Source of the DNA: Phycisphaerales bacterium
GTDB lineage: Bacteria > Planctomycetota > Phycisphaerae > Sedimentisphaerales > Anaerobacaceae
Assembly (NCBI GenBank): GCA_003141275.1
Contig: PLLM01000020.1
Location: forward strand, 28,037-74,717
Direction: 5' to 3'
DNA: 46,681 bases
Positions 27,743 to 36,141 of the stretch are shown in pieces; the first letter of the stretch is position 1; the number at the start of each line of letters is the position of its first letter. The translations under genes and the position numbers were made by a program. The notes under the pieces were generated by a model. The model was given only the letters and a program-made list of their open reading frames with translations. It was not told the DNA's origin and ran no database searches.

Positions 27743-28231
27743 TTACTGGAAGAGCTTCGGCTGTCCTGCCACGTCGGGCTGTGATATTGCCTGAGTTATT
27801 TCATCGATAAACTCACCGGCGTCCTTGAAATCGCGATAGACGCTGGCGAACCGAATGTACGCCACTTTATCAACGTCACGAAGATGTTTTATAACACTCT
27901 CGCCTATGAATGAACTGGTCACCTCCTTGTCGAAATTTTTGAATATGTCCTCTTCCACCTTGTCGGCAATCTGGCGAATCTGCTCGGCGGAGACAGACCT
28001 TTTATAGCAGGCCTTCTGAAGTCCGACTATAATTTTTTCCCGGTCGTAAGGAACGCGAGAGCTGTCCTTCTTTATAACGTACATCCTGAAGCTCTCGCTG
28101 GTTTTTTCGTATGTGGTGAAACGCTTGTTGCACGATAGGCACTGGCGTCTGCGCCGGATGATTCGCCCGCCGTCGCTGGAACGAGAGTCGATTACTTTAT
28201 CCTGCTCTTCTTTGCAGAAGGGACATCTCAC
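27743..28231 (-). CDS. nrdR: Transcriptional repressor NrdR
   Basis: Represses ribonucleotide reductase genes in response to (d)ATP. 162 residues, normal length. The N-terminal zinc ribbon has C3, C6, C31 and C34 (MRCPFCKEEQDKVIDSR, RRRRQCLSCNKRFTTYE); an ATP-cone follows (MYVIKKDSSRVPYDREKI through VAYIRFASVYRDF). No ribonucleotide reductase gene is in the window. I saw no clear NrdR box in the 300 bp upstream. Confidence 0.97.
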   Translation of the reverse strand: MRCPFCKEEQDKVIDSRSSDGGRIIRRRRQCLSCNKRFTTYEKTSESFRMYVIKKDSSRVPYDREKIIVGLQKACYKRSVSAEQIRQIADKVEEDIFKNFDKEVTSSFIGESVIKHLRDVDKVAYIRFASVYRDFKDAGEFIDEITQAISQPDVAGQPKLFQ

Positions 28232-28530
28232 GGTTTAACCCCACCTCTTTTTCAATTAATCTGGATGCCCAAAAAACCTATCCATGGTTACATAAAGCCC
28301 AAAGGCCACAATCGCATTTTAAAAGCTCCGCGGCGAGTATGTCAAAGAAAATCCGCGAAGAATCGTAATAACTTGCGACAGTGGGATACCTTATATTCAG
28401 AGCTTGGTTTTTTCGACAGCGCCGTAACGCCCCTTTTTATTGCAATTCTGCTTAGAATCCGGTATAATAGTGCCTGAATTATTGTTGTCCCGTAAGGGAC
28501 GCCTGACAGCGGGGGATAAAGGGTTGGGTT
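28232..28530. other. Divergent intergenic region between nrdR and the GLUG-protein gene
   Basis: 299 bp without a credible gene. It holds the promoter of the GLUG gene (28440-28468) and a short palindromic repeat (gtcccgtaagggac, 28487-28500) in that gene's leader. No obvious promoter for nrdR could be picked out. Confidence 0.6.
28440..28468 (+). promoter_or_regulatory. Promoter of the GLUG-repeat protein gene
   Basis: TTGCAA (28440-28445), a 17-bp spacer, TATAAT (28463-28468). A start near 28475 would leave a leader of about 55 nt containing the palindromic repeat. Confidence 0.7.
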
Positions 28531-29922
28531 ATGAGGAAGGTCGTTTTGACATTTCTAATCCTTGCCGTGGGGTCTCCCTGTTTTGCCAAATACTCCGGCG
28601 GAACGGGCGAGCCGAACACCCCATACCAAATCGCCAACGCTGCTGACCTTATGACGCTGGCAAACGATGCCAATGATTACAATAAATGTTTTATTATGAT
28701 TGCCGATGTTAATCTTGACTCTAATCTACCGGACGGACAAATCTTCACAACAGCCATAATTGCGAGAGATATTAACAGCGCAAATTATGTTTTCGACGGA
28801 AGGTCCTTTACTGGTGTTTTCGATGGAAACGGACACAGGATTACAAATTTGACTATTAACTCACACGGCGACAAAAAAGGTTATTTAGGGCTGTTTGGCG
28901 ATGTCTGCGAATGCGAGATAAAAAACCTAGGCCTCGAAAATGTATTTATCAGCAGTGATACAAATTCAAGATTCGTCGGGGGTCTAATAGGGTCCAATGA
29001 CCATTTCAGCTTCAGCAATTTCAACACTGTCCGTGACTGTTATTCAAGCGGCAGCATAGTTTGTGGAAGTGGTTCGCACTATATCGGTGGCCTGGCGGGG
29101 TGGAATAATGGCAACATCAGCAATTCGTTCTCAAAAGTTGCGGTTAACGCCGGAGATGCAGCATATACGATTGGAGGTCTCGTTGGAGTAAACAAAGGTC
29201 CTCTCGCTAATTGCTTCGCAACAGGCAATGTTGCCGGCGGAAACAATTCAGGTACTATCGGAGGATTGGTTGCCGACTACTTCGCAGACATTAACAATTG
29301 TTATTCAACGGGTAATGTTTCCGGTGGGAATAATTCAGGTTATCTTGGTGGATTGGCTGCTCATTGCTATTCCGGGAACATTAGCAATTGTTATTCTACG
29401 GGCAATGTTACCGGCGGAAATAATTCAAATACTATCGGAGGTTTAATTGCTGCTGGCCAGAGCATTAGCAACTGTTATTCAACAGGCACCGTCAGCGGTG
29501 GTAGCGGATCAAACTTTCTTGGTGGATTAGTGGCAACAGGCAATCCTTTTAGCATTACTTCTTGTTATTTTCTCACTGGTAGCGGTCCGGACAATCACCT
29601 CGGGACTCCGTTGACAGATACACAAATGAAACAGCAGGCGAGTTTCGTCGGCTGGGATTTTGTGTGGGAGACAACAAATGGGACAGATGATGTCTGGGCG
29701 ATATGCGAAGGAGTGAGTTATCCGAAGCTTGCGTGGCAATTTATCGCAGGCGATTCGGATAATGATAAGAACGTGGATTTCATCGATTTTGCCCCGCTGG
29801 CTAATAAATGGATGCAGGCCGACTCGAATCTTTACTGCGGCGGGGCAGACCTCAACGGCGATGGTATTGTTGATATGTTAGATATCGCTGTTTTCACTGA
29901 AAACTGGTTGGTGGGCTTATAA
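28531..29922 (+). CDS. Secreted GLUG-repeat protein with dockerin-like C-terminus
   Basis: 463 residues. Signal peptide MRKVVLTFLILAVGSPCFA. Residues ~95-345 contain repeated GLUG-type units of about 28 residues (IGGLVG/LGGLAA followed by NCYSTGNVSGGNNSG), a beta-rich fold seen in cell-surface and adhesin proteins. The C-terminus carries two EF-hand-like segments (SDNDKNVDFIDFAPLA and LNGDGIVDMLDIAVFTENWL), the dockerin-like arrangement common in planctomycetal exported proteins and also at the end of the giant protein upstream. Likely secreted or surface-attached; binding partner unknown. Confidence 0.88.
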   Translation: MRKVVLTFLILAVGSPCFAKYSGGTGEPNTPYQIANAADLMTLANDANDYNKCFIMIADVNLDSNLPDGQIFTTAIIARDINSANYVFDGRSFTGVFDGNGHRITNLTINSHGDKKGYLGLFGDVCECEIKNLGLENVFISSDTNSRFVGGLIGSNDHFSFSNFNTVRDCYSSGSIVCGSGSHYIGGLAGWNNGNISNSFSKVAVNAGDAAYTIGGLVGVNKGPLANCFATGNVAGGNNSGTIGGLVADYFADINNCYSTGNVSGGNNSGYLGGLAAHCYSGNISNCYSTGNVTGGNNSNTIGGLIAAGQSISNCYSTGTVSGGSGSNFLGGLVATGNPFSITSCYFLTGSGPDNHLGTPLTDTQMKQQASFVGWDFVWETTNGTDDVWAICEGVSYPKLAWQFIAGDSDNDKNVDFIDFAPLANKWMQADSNLYCGGADLNGDGIVDMLDIAVFTENWLVGL

Positions 29923-30284
29923 TCAAATCCGGGTTTTCCTAAGCGAATCTGCTTTCATCGGATAACATTTGACAGGTGAGCACCGGCAATCTACAATCCT
30001 TAAACTGAACAGGTCCGCCATCCATTGAGGGATGGCGAGACCTCGCCTTTTTAGGCGGGGAAGTACTCTGTGTGGAAGTTTTGTATCATCCGCCATCTAT
30101 TAGGGATGGCGAGACCTCGCCTTCAGGCGGGACGGGATGTTGGTAAATGGCAGGCACGACAAGGGAAAATAGAGAGAAGGCAGAAGCGAGAAGTCAGAAG
30201 GCAGAAGGCGGAAAACAGAAGAATAAGTATGAACGTCTGTCCTCCGTCGTCAGTCATCCGTCATCTGATTTGGCGGGCAGGATA
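29923..30284. repeat. Intergenic region with two copies of a palindromic repeat and a GAAGGCAGAA-type low-complexity tract
   Basis: Two copies of a ~45-bp element (30014-30060 and 30089-30131) each contain a hairpin ccatc..gggatgg, the palindrome ggcgagacctcgcc and cgcc..ggcg. They are followed by agaaggcagaagcgagaagt-type repeats (about 30170-30225) and tccgtcgtcagtcatccgtc. A reading frame continuous with dnaB covers 30147-30284, but it consists of this repeat DNA and is probably not translated. Confidence 0.75.
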
Positions 30285-31658
30285 ATGCCTGAGTCGCTTG
30301 CCTCCGAGGCGGCGGTTCTCGGCTCGATGATTATTGACCCGGTCTGCATAGGGCAGGTAGTTGAGATGCTCAGCCGGGATTCTTTTTACCGGGTTGAGCA
30401 CCAGTTGATTTATGACGCGGTAATTGCCCTTTACGAAAAAAACAGGGGCGAGGGTATCGACGGCGTTCTATTGCGTAATGAGCTTGAAGGCCGCAAACAA
30501 TTGGAACAGGTTGGCGGCGTGGAATACTTAGGCAAGCTCGCCAACTCGGTTCCAAGTTCCGCCAACGTCGCCTATTACGCGGGAATCATAAAAGACAAGC
30601 AACTGCTTCGTGAGATTATACAGGCCGCCACGGAGATTCTAAACGATGCCTATGATCCTACGGGAGAATCCCTTGGGAAACTCGATGAGGCCGAGCAGCG
30701 AATCTTTGCGATTACCGACAAGCGGACTGCCGGGCAGGCGATAAATATAAAAGACCTCGTTACGCACGCATACGAGCTTATCGAGAAACGTGACGGGAAA
30801 CACATTACGGGTCTGGCTACCGGTTTTATGGCGCTGGACCAGATGACCTGCGGGCTGCAAAACGGCGAAATGATTATAATCGCGGGCAGGCCCAGTATGG
30901 GTAAAACCGCCCTTGCGCTCAACATCGCGGAAAATATCGGTGTTGTTGAGAAGACGCCCGTTGCCATTTTCTCATTGGAAATGGGCCAGCAGCAGTTGGC
31001 CGAGCGGTTCCTTTGCAGCGTAAGCCAGGTTGAGAGCCAGCTTGTGCGAAAGGGAATGTTGTCCACGGAACATTATCGCCGGCTTGTCGATGCCTGCGGC
31101 ATACTTTCAGCAGCCCCCATATTTGTCGATGATACCTCGACGCTGACGCCTCTGGAATTACGGGCGAAGGCAAGACGTCTGAAAAGTCAGTATGACATAA
31201 AATGCATATTCGTCGATTACCTGCAGTTGATGCAGCTCGGCAATTCTCGTATCGAATCGCGCCAGCAGGAAATCACGACCATATCCCGCTACCTCAAGGC
31301 CCTTGCCCGCGAATTGAATATCCCCGTTGTGGTGCTTAGTCAGTTGAATCGTTCGCCTGAAGGGCGAGAGGGACACCTGCCGAAGATGAGCGACCTGCGC
31401 GAAAGCGGCAGTATCGAGCAGGACGCCGACGTTGTTATACTGCTGCACCGCGAAGATTATTATCACAACGGAGAAAAAGATTACGAGCCTAACAATATCG
31501 CCAACGTGATAATCGCCAAGCAGCGAAACGGTCCGACGGGGACCGCTGACCTTACGTTCCTGGATAAATTCACACGGTTTGGTAATGCAGCTTCGTTTGT
31601 GGATGAGCCGTCCACGGCTTTGCAGCAGGGGCCTTCCAGTGAAGAAACGCCGTTTTGA
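30285..31658 (+). CDS. dnaB: Replicative DNA helicase DnaB
   Basis: Hexameric 5'-3' helicase of the replication fork. 457 residues from ATG 30285. The N-terminal domain begins MPESLASEAAVLGSMIIDP, matching the family start. The RecA-like domain has Walker A GRPSMGKT (~201-208), Walker B IFVDYLQL (~310), LSQLNRSPEGR, and DLRESGSIEQDADVVILLHR. The frame can be extended to 30147, but the extra 46 residues are low-complexity repeat sequence, so the internal ATG is preferred. No strong Shine-Dalgarno is seen, only ggcagg. It is 21 bp upstream of bamA. Confidence 0.96.
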   Translation: MPESLASEAAVLGSMIIDPVCIGQVVEMLSRDSFYRVEHQLIYDAVIALYEKNRGEGIDGVLLRNELEGRKQLEQVGGVEYLGKLANSVPSSANVAYYAGIIKDKQLLREIIQAATEILNDAYDPTGESLGKLDEAEQRIFAITDKRTAGQAINIKDLVTHAYELIEKRDGKHITGLATGFMALDQMTCGLQNGEMIIIAGRPSMGKTALALNIAENIGVVEKTPVAIFSLEMGQQQLAERFLCSVSQVESQLVRKGMLSTEHYRRLVDACGILSAAPIFVDDTSTLTPLELRAKARRLKSQYDIKCIFVDYLQLMQLGNSRIESRQQEITTISRYLKALARELNIPVVVLSQLNRSPEGREGHLPKMSDLRESGSIEQDADVVILLHREDYYHNGEKDYEPNNIANVIIAKQRNGPTGTADLTFLDKFTRFGNAASFVDEPSTALQQGPSSEETPF

Positions 31659-31679
31659 TATTGGAATTGAAAGGCAAAA

Positions 31680-34280
31680 GTGAAAACAATCTGGTGTAAT
31701 GTTTTTGTATTTGTGGTCTGTGTGGCGATTTTCGCACAACCGGTGCGTTCGGCTGAAGTGAATGATTCCAATTTAACGCAGCTGGTGAGTTTAGCTGATG
31801 CGAATGAGTCCAATTTGGCACAACCAGAAAATTCGGCTGATGTGAATGAACCCAATGTCACGCAGCCGGCAAGTTCGGCTGAAATAAACGATTCCAATTT
31901 AACGCAACCGGTTCGCCCCGCGGCTGTGAATGATTCCAACCAGATAACATCTGCTGTCCCGGCAGGGGGGGATTCCAACCAGGTAACTTCTGCTGTTCCG
32001 GCAGGCGGGGACTCCAACCGGATAATTTCTGCCATTCGCGTGGAAGGCAACGTCAGCGTAAAGGCCTCCGAAGTTCTCACGAAAGTCCGCACAAGGCAGG
32101 GCGACATATTCAAGCCGGGCGTCGCAGCCGAGGATGTGAAGCGAATAGCCGAAATCAAAGGCGTCGAATATTGCTATTACAACACGAAAGCAATTGATGG
32201 GAATACCGAACTGACATTTGTCGTTGTCGAAAAAAATCTCATAAGGTCGATTGAGTTCGTCGGCAATAAGGCGTTCAAGAGTAAGAAGCTGCAGGAAAAG
32301 CTCGGCTTCAAGGTCGGCGACTATCTTGACCCGGTCCTTGCGCATACCTACGCGACTACTATCCTTGAGTTCTACCGTCAGAACGGCTTCCCCTACACCG
32401 AGGTAACGCTCGATACCGCGAAATTATCCACCGGCAAGCTGGTTTATATTGTCAAGGAAGGCCCGCGGGTAAAAATAGACGAGGTCAGGTTTGTCGGCAA
32501 TAAATTCCTTAAATCGGGCGAGTTGAAGAAGGCCATCAAGGCCCGCACCCGCAGTTGGGTATTGTTCCAGAAATACTACAACGAAGAGGAGCTTAACGAG
32601 GACGTTTCGAAGCTCCAGCGGGTATATCAGAAAAAAGGTTTCCTTAACGCCAAAATCGAGGCCCGGCGGGAGTTCAACGCCGACAAGAGCAAAATCCGCA
32701 TCATCTTTGCCATCGAGGAAGGCATTGCTTATTCGGTTGCAAACACCATTTTTGCCGGCAGCGAGCAGTATGACAGCAGGAAACTGTATGAACAGCTGAC
32801 GCTGCTGAACGGCCAGACCTATAACGAGCAAATGGCCGAAACCGATACCAAGCAGATTGTCAAACTCTACAAAGAAACTGGCTTTATTGACGCGAAGGTT
32901 GAGCGGGGCATCAAGTTTGTTTCAGACAAGACGGTTGACCTCGAATATACGGTCAAAGAAGGCGGCCGTTTTCGCATAGGCCAGATAACAATCACCGGCA
33001 ACGAGCAGACCAAGGACAAGGTTGTTCGACGCGTACTCGACGAGTATGATTTCCAGCCGGGCAAATGGTATAACGGCGATATCGCCCGGGGGGACGGTAA
33101 AGGCGAACTCGAAAAAAACCTTCAGCAGGTCCTGCTTACCGAACGCGACGGGGCGACGATTACGCCGTCTGGTTCAACCGCCGGCCAAAAGGACGCCCAG
33201 GTCAGTATCATTGAGGGCAAAACGGGTATGGTTATGCTGGGTGCCGGCGTATCCAGCGACAGCGGCCTTATGGGCCAGCTAACCTATGAGCAGAGAAATT
33301 TAGACATTGGCGACAAGCCCAAAAGTTTCGCCGATTTTATCACAGGCAAGGCCTTAAAAGGAGGCGGGCAAACCCTGCGAATCGCCCTGCAGCCGGGTAC
33401 CGAATTGAGCACATATTCCGTCAGTTTTACCGAGCCATACCTCAACGACAAGCCCGTCAGTTTGGATTTGACCGGCTCGAGCTGGGAAAGATGGCGCGAA
33501 TCATACAATGAAGGCAGATTAAAAGGATTCGTCGGTTTAGACAAGCGAGAAAGAGACAAATGGCATGAGAATATCGGGTTACGCGTGGAAAACGTCGATA
33601 TCAAAGATATTGACCACCAGGCGCCAATCGAAATAAAGGATGTTGCGGGCAATAATCTTCTCACGGGTGTCCGGGTTGGTGCCGGCAGAGACCTTACCGA
33701 TAACAGGTTCAATCCCTCAAACGGTCAGAATTTCGACTTTTCTTATGAACAGGTTACCGGCGACTTTACTTTTGGCATCGCCAGCGGCACCTACAGGAGA
33801 TATTTCACCCTTTACGAGGATTTGGCCGAACGAAAGACCATTCTGGCCACCAAACTTCTGGCGGCGACCGTCGTAGGCGATGCACCGCCCTTTGAAAAGT
33901 TCTACGCCGGCGGCAGCGGTACCTATGGTATCCGCGGTTTCCAGTATCGCGGAGTCAGCACGAGGGGGCTTCAGACAGGTGATATTACTCTCTGGCGTCC
34001 TCCGGAGCGAAAAGACCCCATCGGCAGCGACTGGATATTCCTGGCAAATGCTGAAACTGCTGTTCCACTCGTAGGCGAGAGTATAGCGATGCTGTTTTTT
34101 ATTGACAGCGGCACTATTGATACCGGCAGTTACCGCGTCGGCGCGGGCACCGGTCTTCAGATAATGATACCGCAGTGGTTCGGACCTGTTCCTATGCGGT
34201 TCGAACTTGCAGCGCCCCTGTTGAAAAGCGACGGCGATAGGACGCAGGCCTTCAGTTTCTCCGTAGGGACCTTGTTCTGA
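31680..34280 (+). CDS. bamA: Outer-membrane protein assembly factor BamA (Omp85)
   Basis: 866 residues; GTG start with AAAGG upstream. Signal peptide, then an unusual Asn/Ser-rich repeat region (residues 25-120), then five POTRA domains (about 115-185, 186-262, 263-353, 354-430, 431-510; e.g. VEGNVSVKASEVL, IEFVGNKAFKSKKLQEK, VRFVGNKFLKSGELKKA, ITITGNEQTKDKVVRR) and a C-terminal 16-strand barrel. The barrel has the conserved loop motif GIRGFQYRGV and ends in Phe (FSFSVGTLF), the usual assembly signal. It inserts beta-barrel proteins, such as the secretin upstream, into the outer membrane. It leads the ompH-lpxD-lpxC/fabZ-lpxA cluster. Confidence 0.96.
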   Translation: MKTIWCNVFVFVVCVAIFAQPVRSAEVNDSNLTQLVSLADANESNLAQPENSADVNEPNVTQPASSAEINDSNLTQPVRPAAVNDSNQITSAVPAGGDSNQVTSAVPAGGDSNRIISAIRVEGNVSVKASEVLTKVRTRQGDIFKPGVAAEDVKRIAEIKGVEYCYYNTKAIDGNTELTFVVVEKNLIRSIEFVGNKAFKSKKLQEKLGFKVGDYLDPVLAHTYATTILEFYRQNGFPYTEVTLDTAKLSTGKLVYIVKEGPRVKIDEVRFVGNKFLKSGELKKAIKARTRSWVLFQKYYNEEELNEDVSKLQRVYQKKGFLNAKIEARREFNADKSKIRIIFAIEEGIAYSVANTIFAGSEQYDSRKLYEQLTLLNGQTYNEQMAETDTKQIVKLYKETGFIDAKVERGIKFVSDKTVDLEYTVKEGGRFRIGQITITGNEQTKDKVVRRVLDEYDFQPGKWYNGDIARGDGKGELEKNLQQVLLTERDGATITPSGSTAGQKDAQVSIIEGKTGMVMLGAGVSSDSGLMGQLTYEQRNLDIGDKPKSFADFITGKALKGGGQTLRIALQPGTELSTYSVSFTEPYLNDKPVSLDLTGSSWERWRESYNEGRLKGFVGLDKRERDKWHENIGLRVENVDIKDIDHQAPIEIKDVAGNNLLTGVRVGAGRDLTDNRFNPSNGQNFDFSYEQVTGDFTFGIASGTYRRYFTLYEDLAERKTILATKLLAATVVGDAPPFEKFYAGGSGTYGIRGFQYRGVSTRGLQTGDITLWRPPERKDPIGSDWIFLANAETAVPLVGESIAMLFFIDSGTIDTGSYRVGAGTGLQIMIPQWFGPVPMRFELAAPLLKSDGDRTQAFSFSVGTLF
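31752..32039 (+). repeat. In-frame tandem repeats (42 and 39 bp) in the bamA N-terminal region
   Basis: Five 14-residue units (AEVNDSNLTQLVSL, ADANESNLAQPENS, ADVNEPNVTQPASS, AEINDSNLTQPVRP, AAVNDSNQITSAVP) are followed by two 13-residue units (AGGDSNQVTSAVP, AGGDSNRIISAIR) directly before POTRA1. All share a (D/E)xN motif. Confidence 0.85.
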
Positions 34281-34430
34281 TGTTCAATTTATTGGGGCAG
34301 GGGGGTTTGCGGAATACTTTGTTTTTTCGTAGAATATCCGCCGCGTAAGGATTGATAATCGATTATTGATAATTACCGGTATCGTTTGGAATGTCCGAAT
34401 GGCGCAATAATCAATGAGAAAGGGAAAATT

Positions 34431-35009
34431 ATGAAGCTTAAGTCAATCATTGTTACGGTTCTTGTAATAGTAATGTCAGGTTTAATTATGAACGCCTGGG
34501 CCGCTGATAATAAGTGTCCCAAAATAGGCATCGTCAGCGTCCACAAGATATTCCAGGATTGCAAGCGCAACGCGAAGTACAGGCAGGAAATGCTGGCCGA
34601 GCGAGATAGGCTCGAAGCGGAGCTTGAGAACCTGTCCAAACAAATAGACGTTGGCAAGAGCAGTTTGAAGATGCTGAAACCCGGCAGTTCTGATTATTTG
34701 TCGGGTATGAAGGACGTGCTCGATAAACAGGGTAGTTTGCAGGCGAAGCAGGAGTACTTCAAGCGCCAGATGGATATGCGTGAGCAGGCCGTCATTGAGC
34801 AGCTTTTCAAAGACGTTCTTAAGGCCACCGCGGGAGTCGCCAAAGAGAAGGGCTTTGACCTGGTGTTCGAAAAAAGCGAGCCGGACTTTCCTGCAGCAAA
34901 TTCGAGCGACCTTTCGGGGATGATCAGCACGTACAAGGTATTGTACAGCTCCGGCTGTGAGGATATTACCGACGCGGTTATGGCTAAGGTTGATGCGAAT
35001 TCGATATAA
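34431..35009 (+). CDS. ompH: Periplasmic chaperone OmpH/Skp family
   Basis: About 192 residues from ATG 34431, preceded by AAAGGGA. Signal peptide MKLKSIIVTVLVIVMSGLI. The mature part starts with a short strand (KIGIVSVHKIFQDC) and is dominated by a long charged coiled coil (MLAERDRLEAELENLSKQI; EYFKRQMDMREQAVIEQLF), then KEKGFDLVFEKSEPDF, the Skp/OmpH layout. Skp-type trimers carry unfolded outer-membrane proteins to BamA, encoded just upstream. An in-frame extension to 34386 adds 15 residues before the signal peptide and is unlikely. Confidence 0.9.
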   Translation: MKLKSIIVTVLVIVMSGLIMNAWAADNKCPKIGIVSVHKIFQDCKRNAKYRQEMLAERDRLEAELENLSKQIDVGKSSLKMLKPGSSDYLSGMKDVLDKQGSLQAKQEYFKRQMDMREQAVIEQLFKDVLKATAGVAKEKGFDLVFEKSEPDFPAANSSDLSGMISTYKVLYSSGCEDITDAVMAKVDANSI

Positions 35010-35033
35010 GAATCACCGCCATAAGAAGGCATT

Positions 35034-36089
35034 ATGAAACTAACGGTCAAAGAGCTGGCTAATCGACTTGGGGCCGAGTTAATCGGCGACGGAACCGGCG
35101 CTATTCGTTCGGTTGGGCCTGTTGGTTCCGCCGACCGGGCCACGCTGACTTTTCTGGCGGACGAAAAACATCTCGCTGAGCTTAAAAAATCCTGTTGCGG
35201 CGCCGCGATAATCAATAAGGCAATCGAAGGGTTTTCGCAACCCCAGTTGCTTGTGAAAAATGTAAACGCGGCCCTGATTGATGCGTTGAAGATTTTTGCG
35301 CCGAAGCTTCGGCCCGCCGTGCCGGGCGTGGACTCGACCGCCAAGGTTGCCGCCAGCGTTAAAATGGGCAAAAACGTGTCGATTGGCGCCTGTGTTGTTA
35401 TTGAAGACGGCGTCGAAATCGGCGATGATACGATTATCGCCGCTGGATGCAAAATCGGCCAGAACACCAAAATTGGTCGGGCCACCCGGCTCGACTGCAA
35501 CGTCGTTATTTATCACAACTGCGCAATCGGCAATAGTGTTATTATTCAGGCCAACACTACTATTGGTTCTGTCGGTTTTGGCTATTCTTTCATTGACGGA
35601 GCTCACCGGCTTATCCCGCATAATGGCGTTGTTGTTATCGAAGATTATGTCGAAATAGGCGCCAATAGCTGCGTTGACAGGGCAAAATTCGGCGAGACAC
35701 GAATCGGTGCCGGGACGAAAATAGACAATCTTGTTCAAATTGCTCATAACGTCATTATCGGCAAGTGCTGCCTGATAGTAGGCCAGGCCGGTATAGCCGG
35801 CAGTAGTAAGCTCGGTGACGGCGTTGTTCTTGGTGGGCAGGCGGCAGTAGTTGACAATGTCGAGATTGGTGCCGGTGCGATGGTCGGTGCGCAGTCGGGT
35901 GTGATTAACAACATCCCGCCTGGCAAGAAAGTGGCTTGGTCGCCCGCTATTGACCACAAAGAAGCGCTTCGCGCATTCGCCTGCATCCTGCGACTGCCCA
36001 CAATCATCGGGCAGTTCAAAAAATTATCAGCAAGGGTCGATAAACTTGAAACCACGAAGACGCAAAACCACGAGGAAAAAGTAAGGTAA
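35034..36089 (+). CDS. lpxD: UDP-3-O-acylglucosamine N-acyltransferase LpxD
   Basis: Third acyl step of lipid A synthesis. 351 residues. The N-terminal uridine-binding domain ([15 protein letters not shown] ... [10 protein letters not shown]) is followed by left-handed beta-helix hexapeptides ([19 protein letters not shown]) with catalytic H238 in QIAHNVIIG. The last ~12 residues ([12 protein letters not shown]) are encoded by a dispersed accacgaagacgcaaaacca repeat and look like a recent tail. GAAGG precedes ATG 35034. 24 bp after ompH. Confidence 0.97.
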   Translation: MKLTVKELANRLGAELIGDGTGAIRSVGPVGSADRATLTFLADEKHLAELKKSCCGAAIINKAIEGFSQPQLLVKNVNAALIDALKIFAPKLRPAVPGVDSTAKVAASVKMGKNVSIGACVVIEDGVEIGDDTIIAAGCKIGQNTKIGRATRLDCNVVIYHNCAIGNSVIIQANTTIGSVGFGYSFIDGAHRLIPHNGVVVIEDYVEIGANSCVDRAKFGETRIGAGTKIDNLVQIAHNVIIGKCCLIVGQAGIAGSSKLGDGVVLGGQAAVVDNVEIGAGAMVGAQSGVINNIPPGKKVAWSPAIDHKEALRAFACILRLPTIIGQFKKLSARVDKLETTKTQNHEEKVR

Positions 36090-36135
36090 AACAAAAAAAG
36101 AAATATTTTTGTCCTGGTGTCTTAGTGGTGAAGAC
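36050..36135. repeat. Dispersed accacgaagac repeat spanning the lpxD 3' end and lpxC leader
   Basis: accacgaagacgc at the left and gtcttagtggt at the right are imperfect inverted copies around an A/T-rich centre. The left half is read as the lpxD C-terminal tail and the right half is the leader of lpxC-fabZ. A related cacaaagacacgaagg occurs near 21550. Confidence 0.65.
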
Positions 36136-36141
36136 AAAAAA

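Noticed and set aside
29200-29540. Regular ~90-bp repeats resembling a repeat array
   Set aside because: They encode the GLUG units (NCYSTGNVSGGNNSG) of a secreted protein and vary at the codon level.
30147-30284. A 46-residue N-terminal extension of DnaB
   Set aside because: Encoded by agaaggcagaag-type low-complexity repeats; the family-typical N-terminus begins at ATG 30285.
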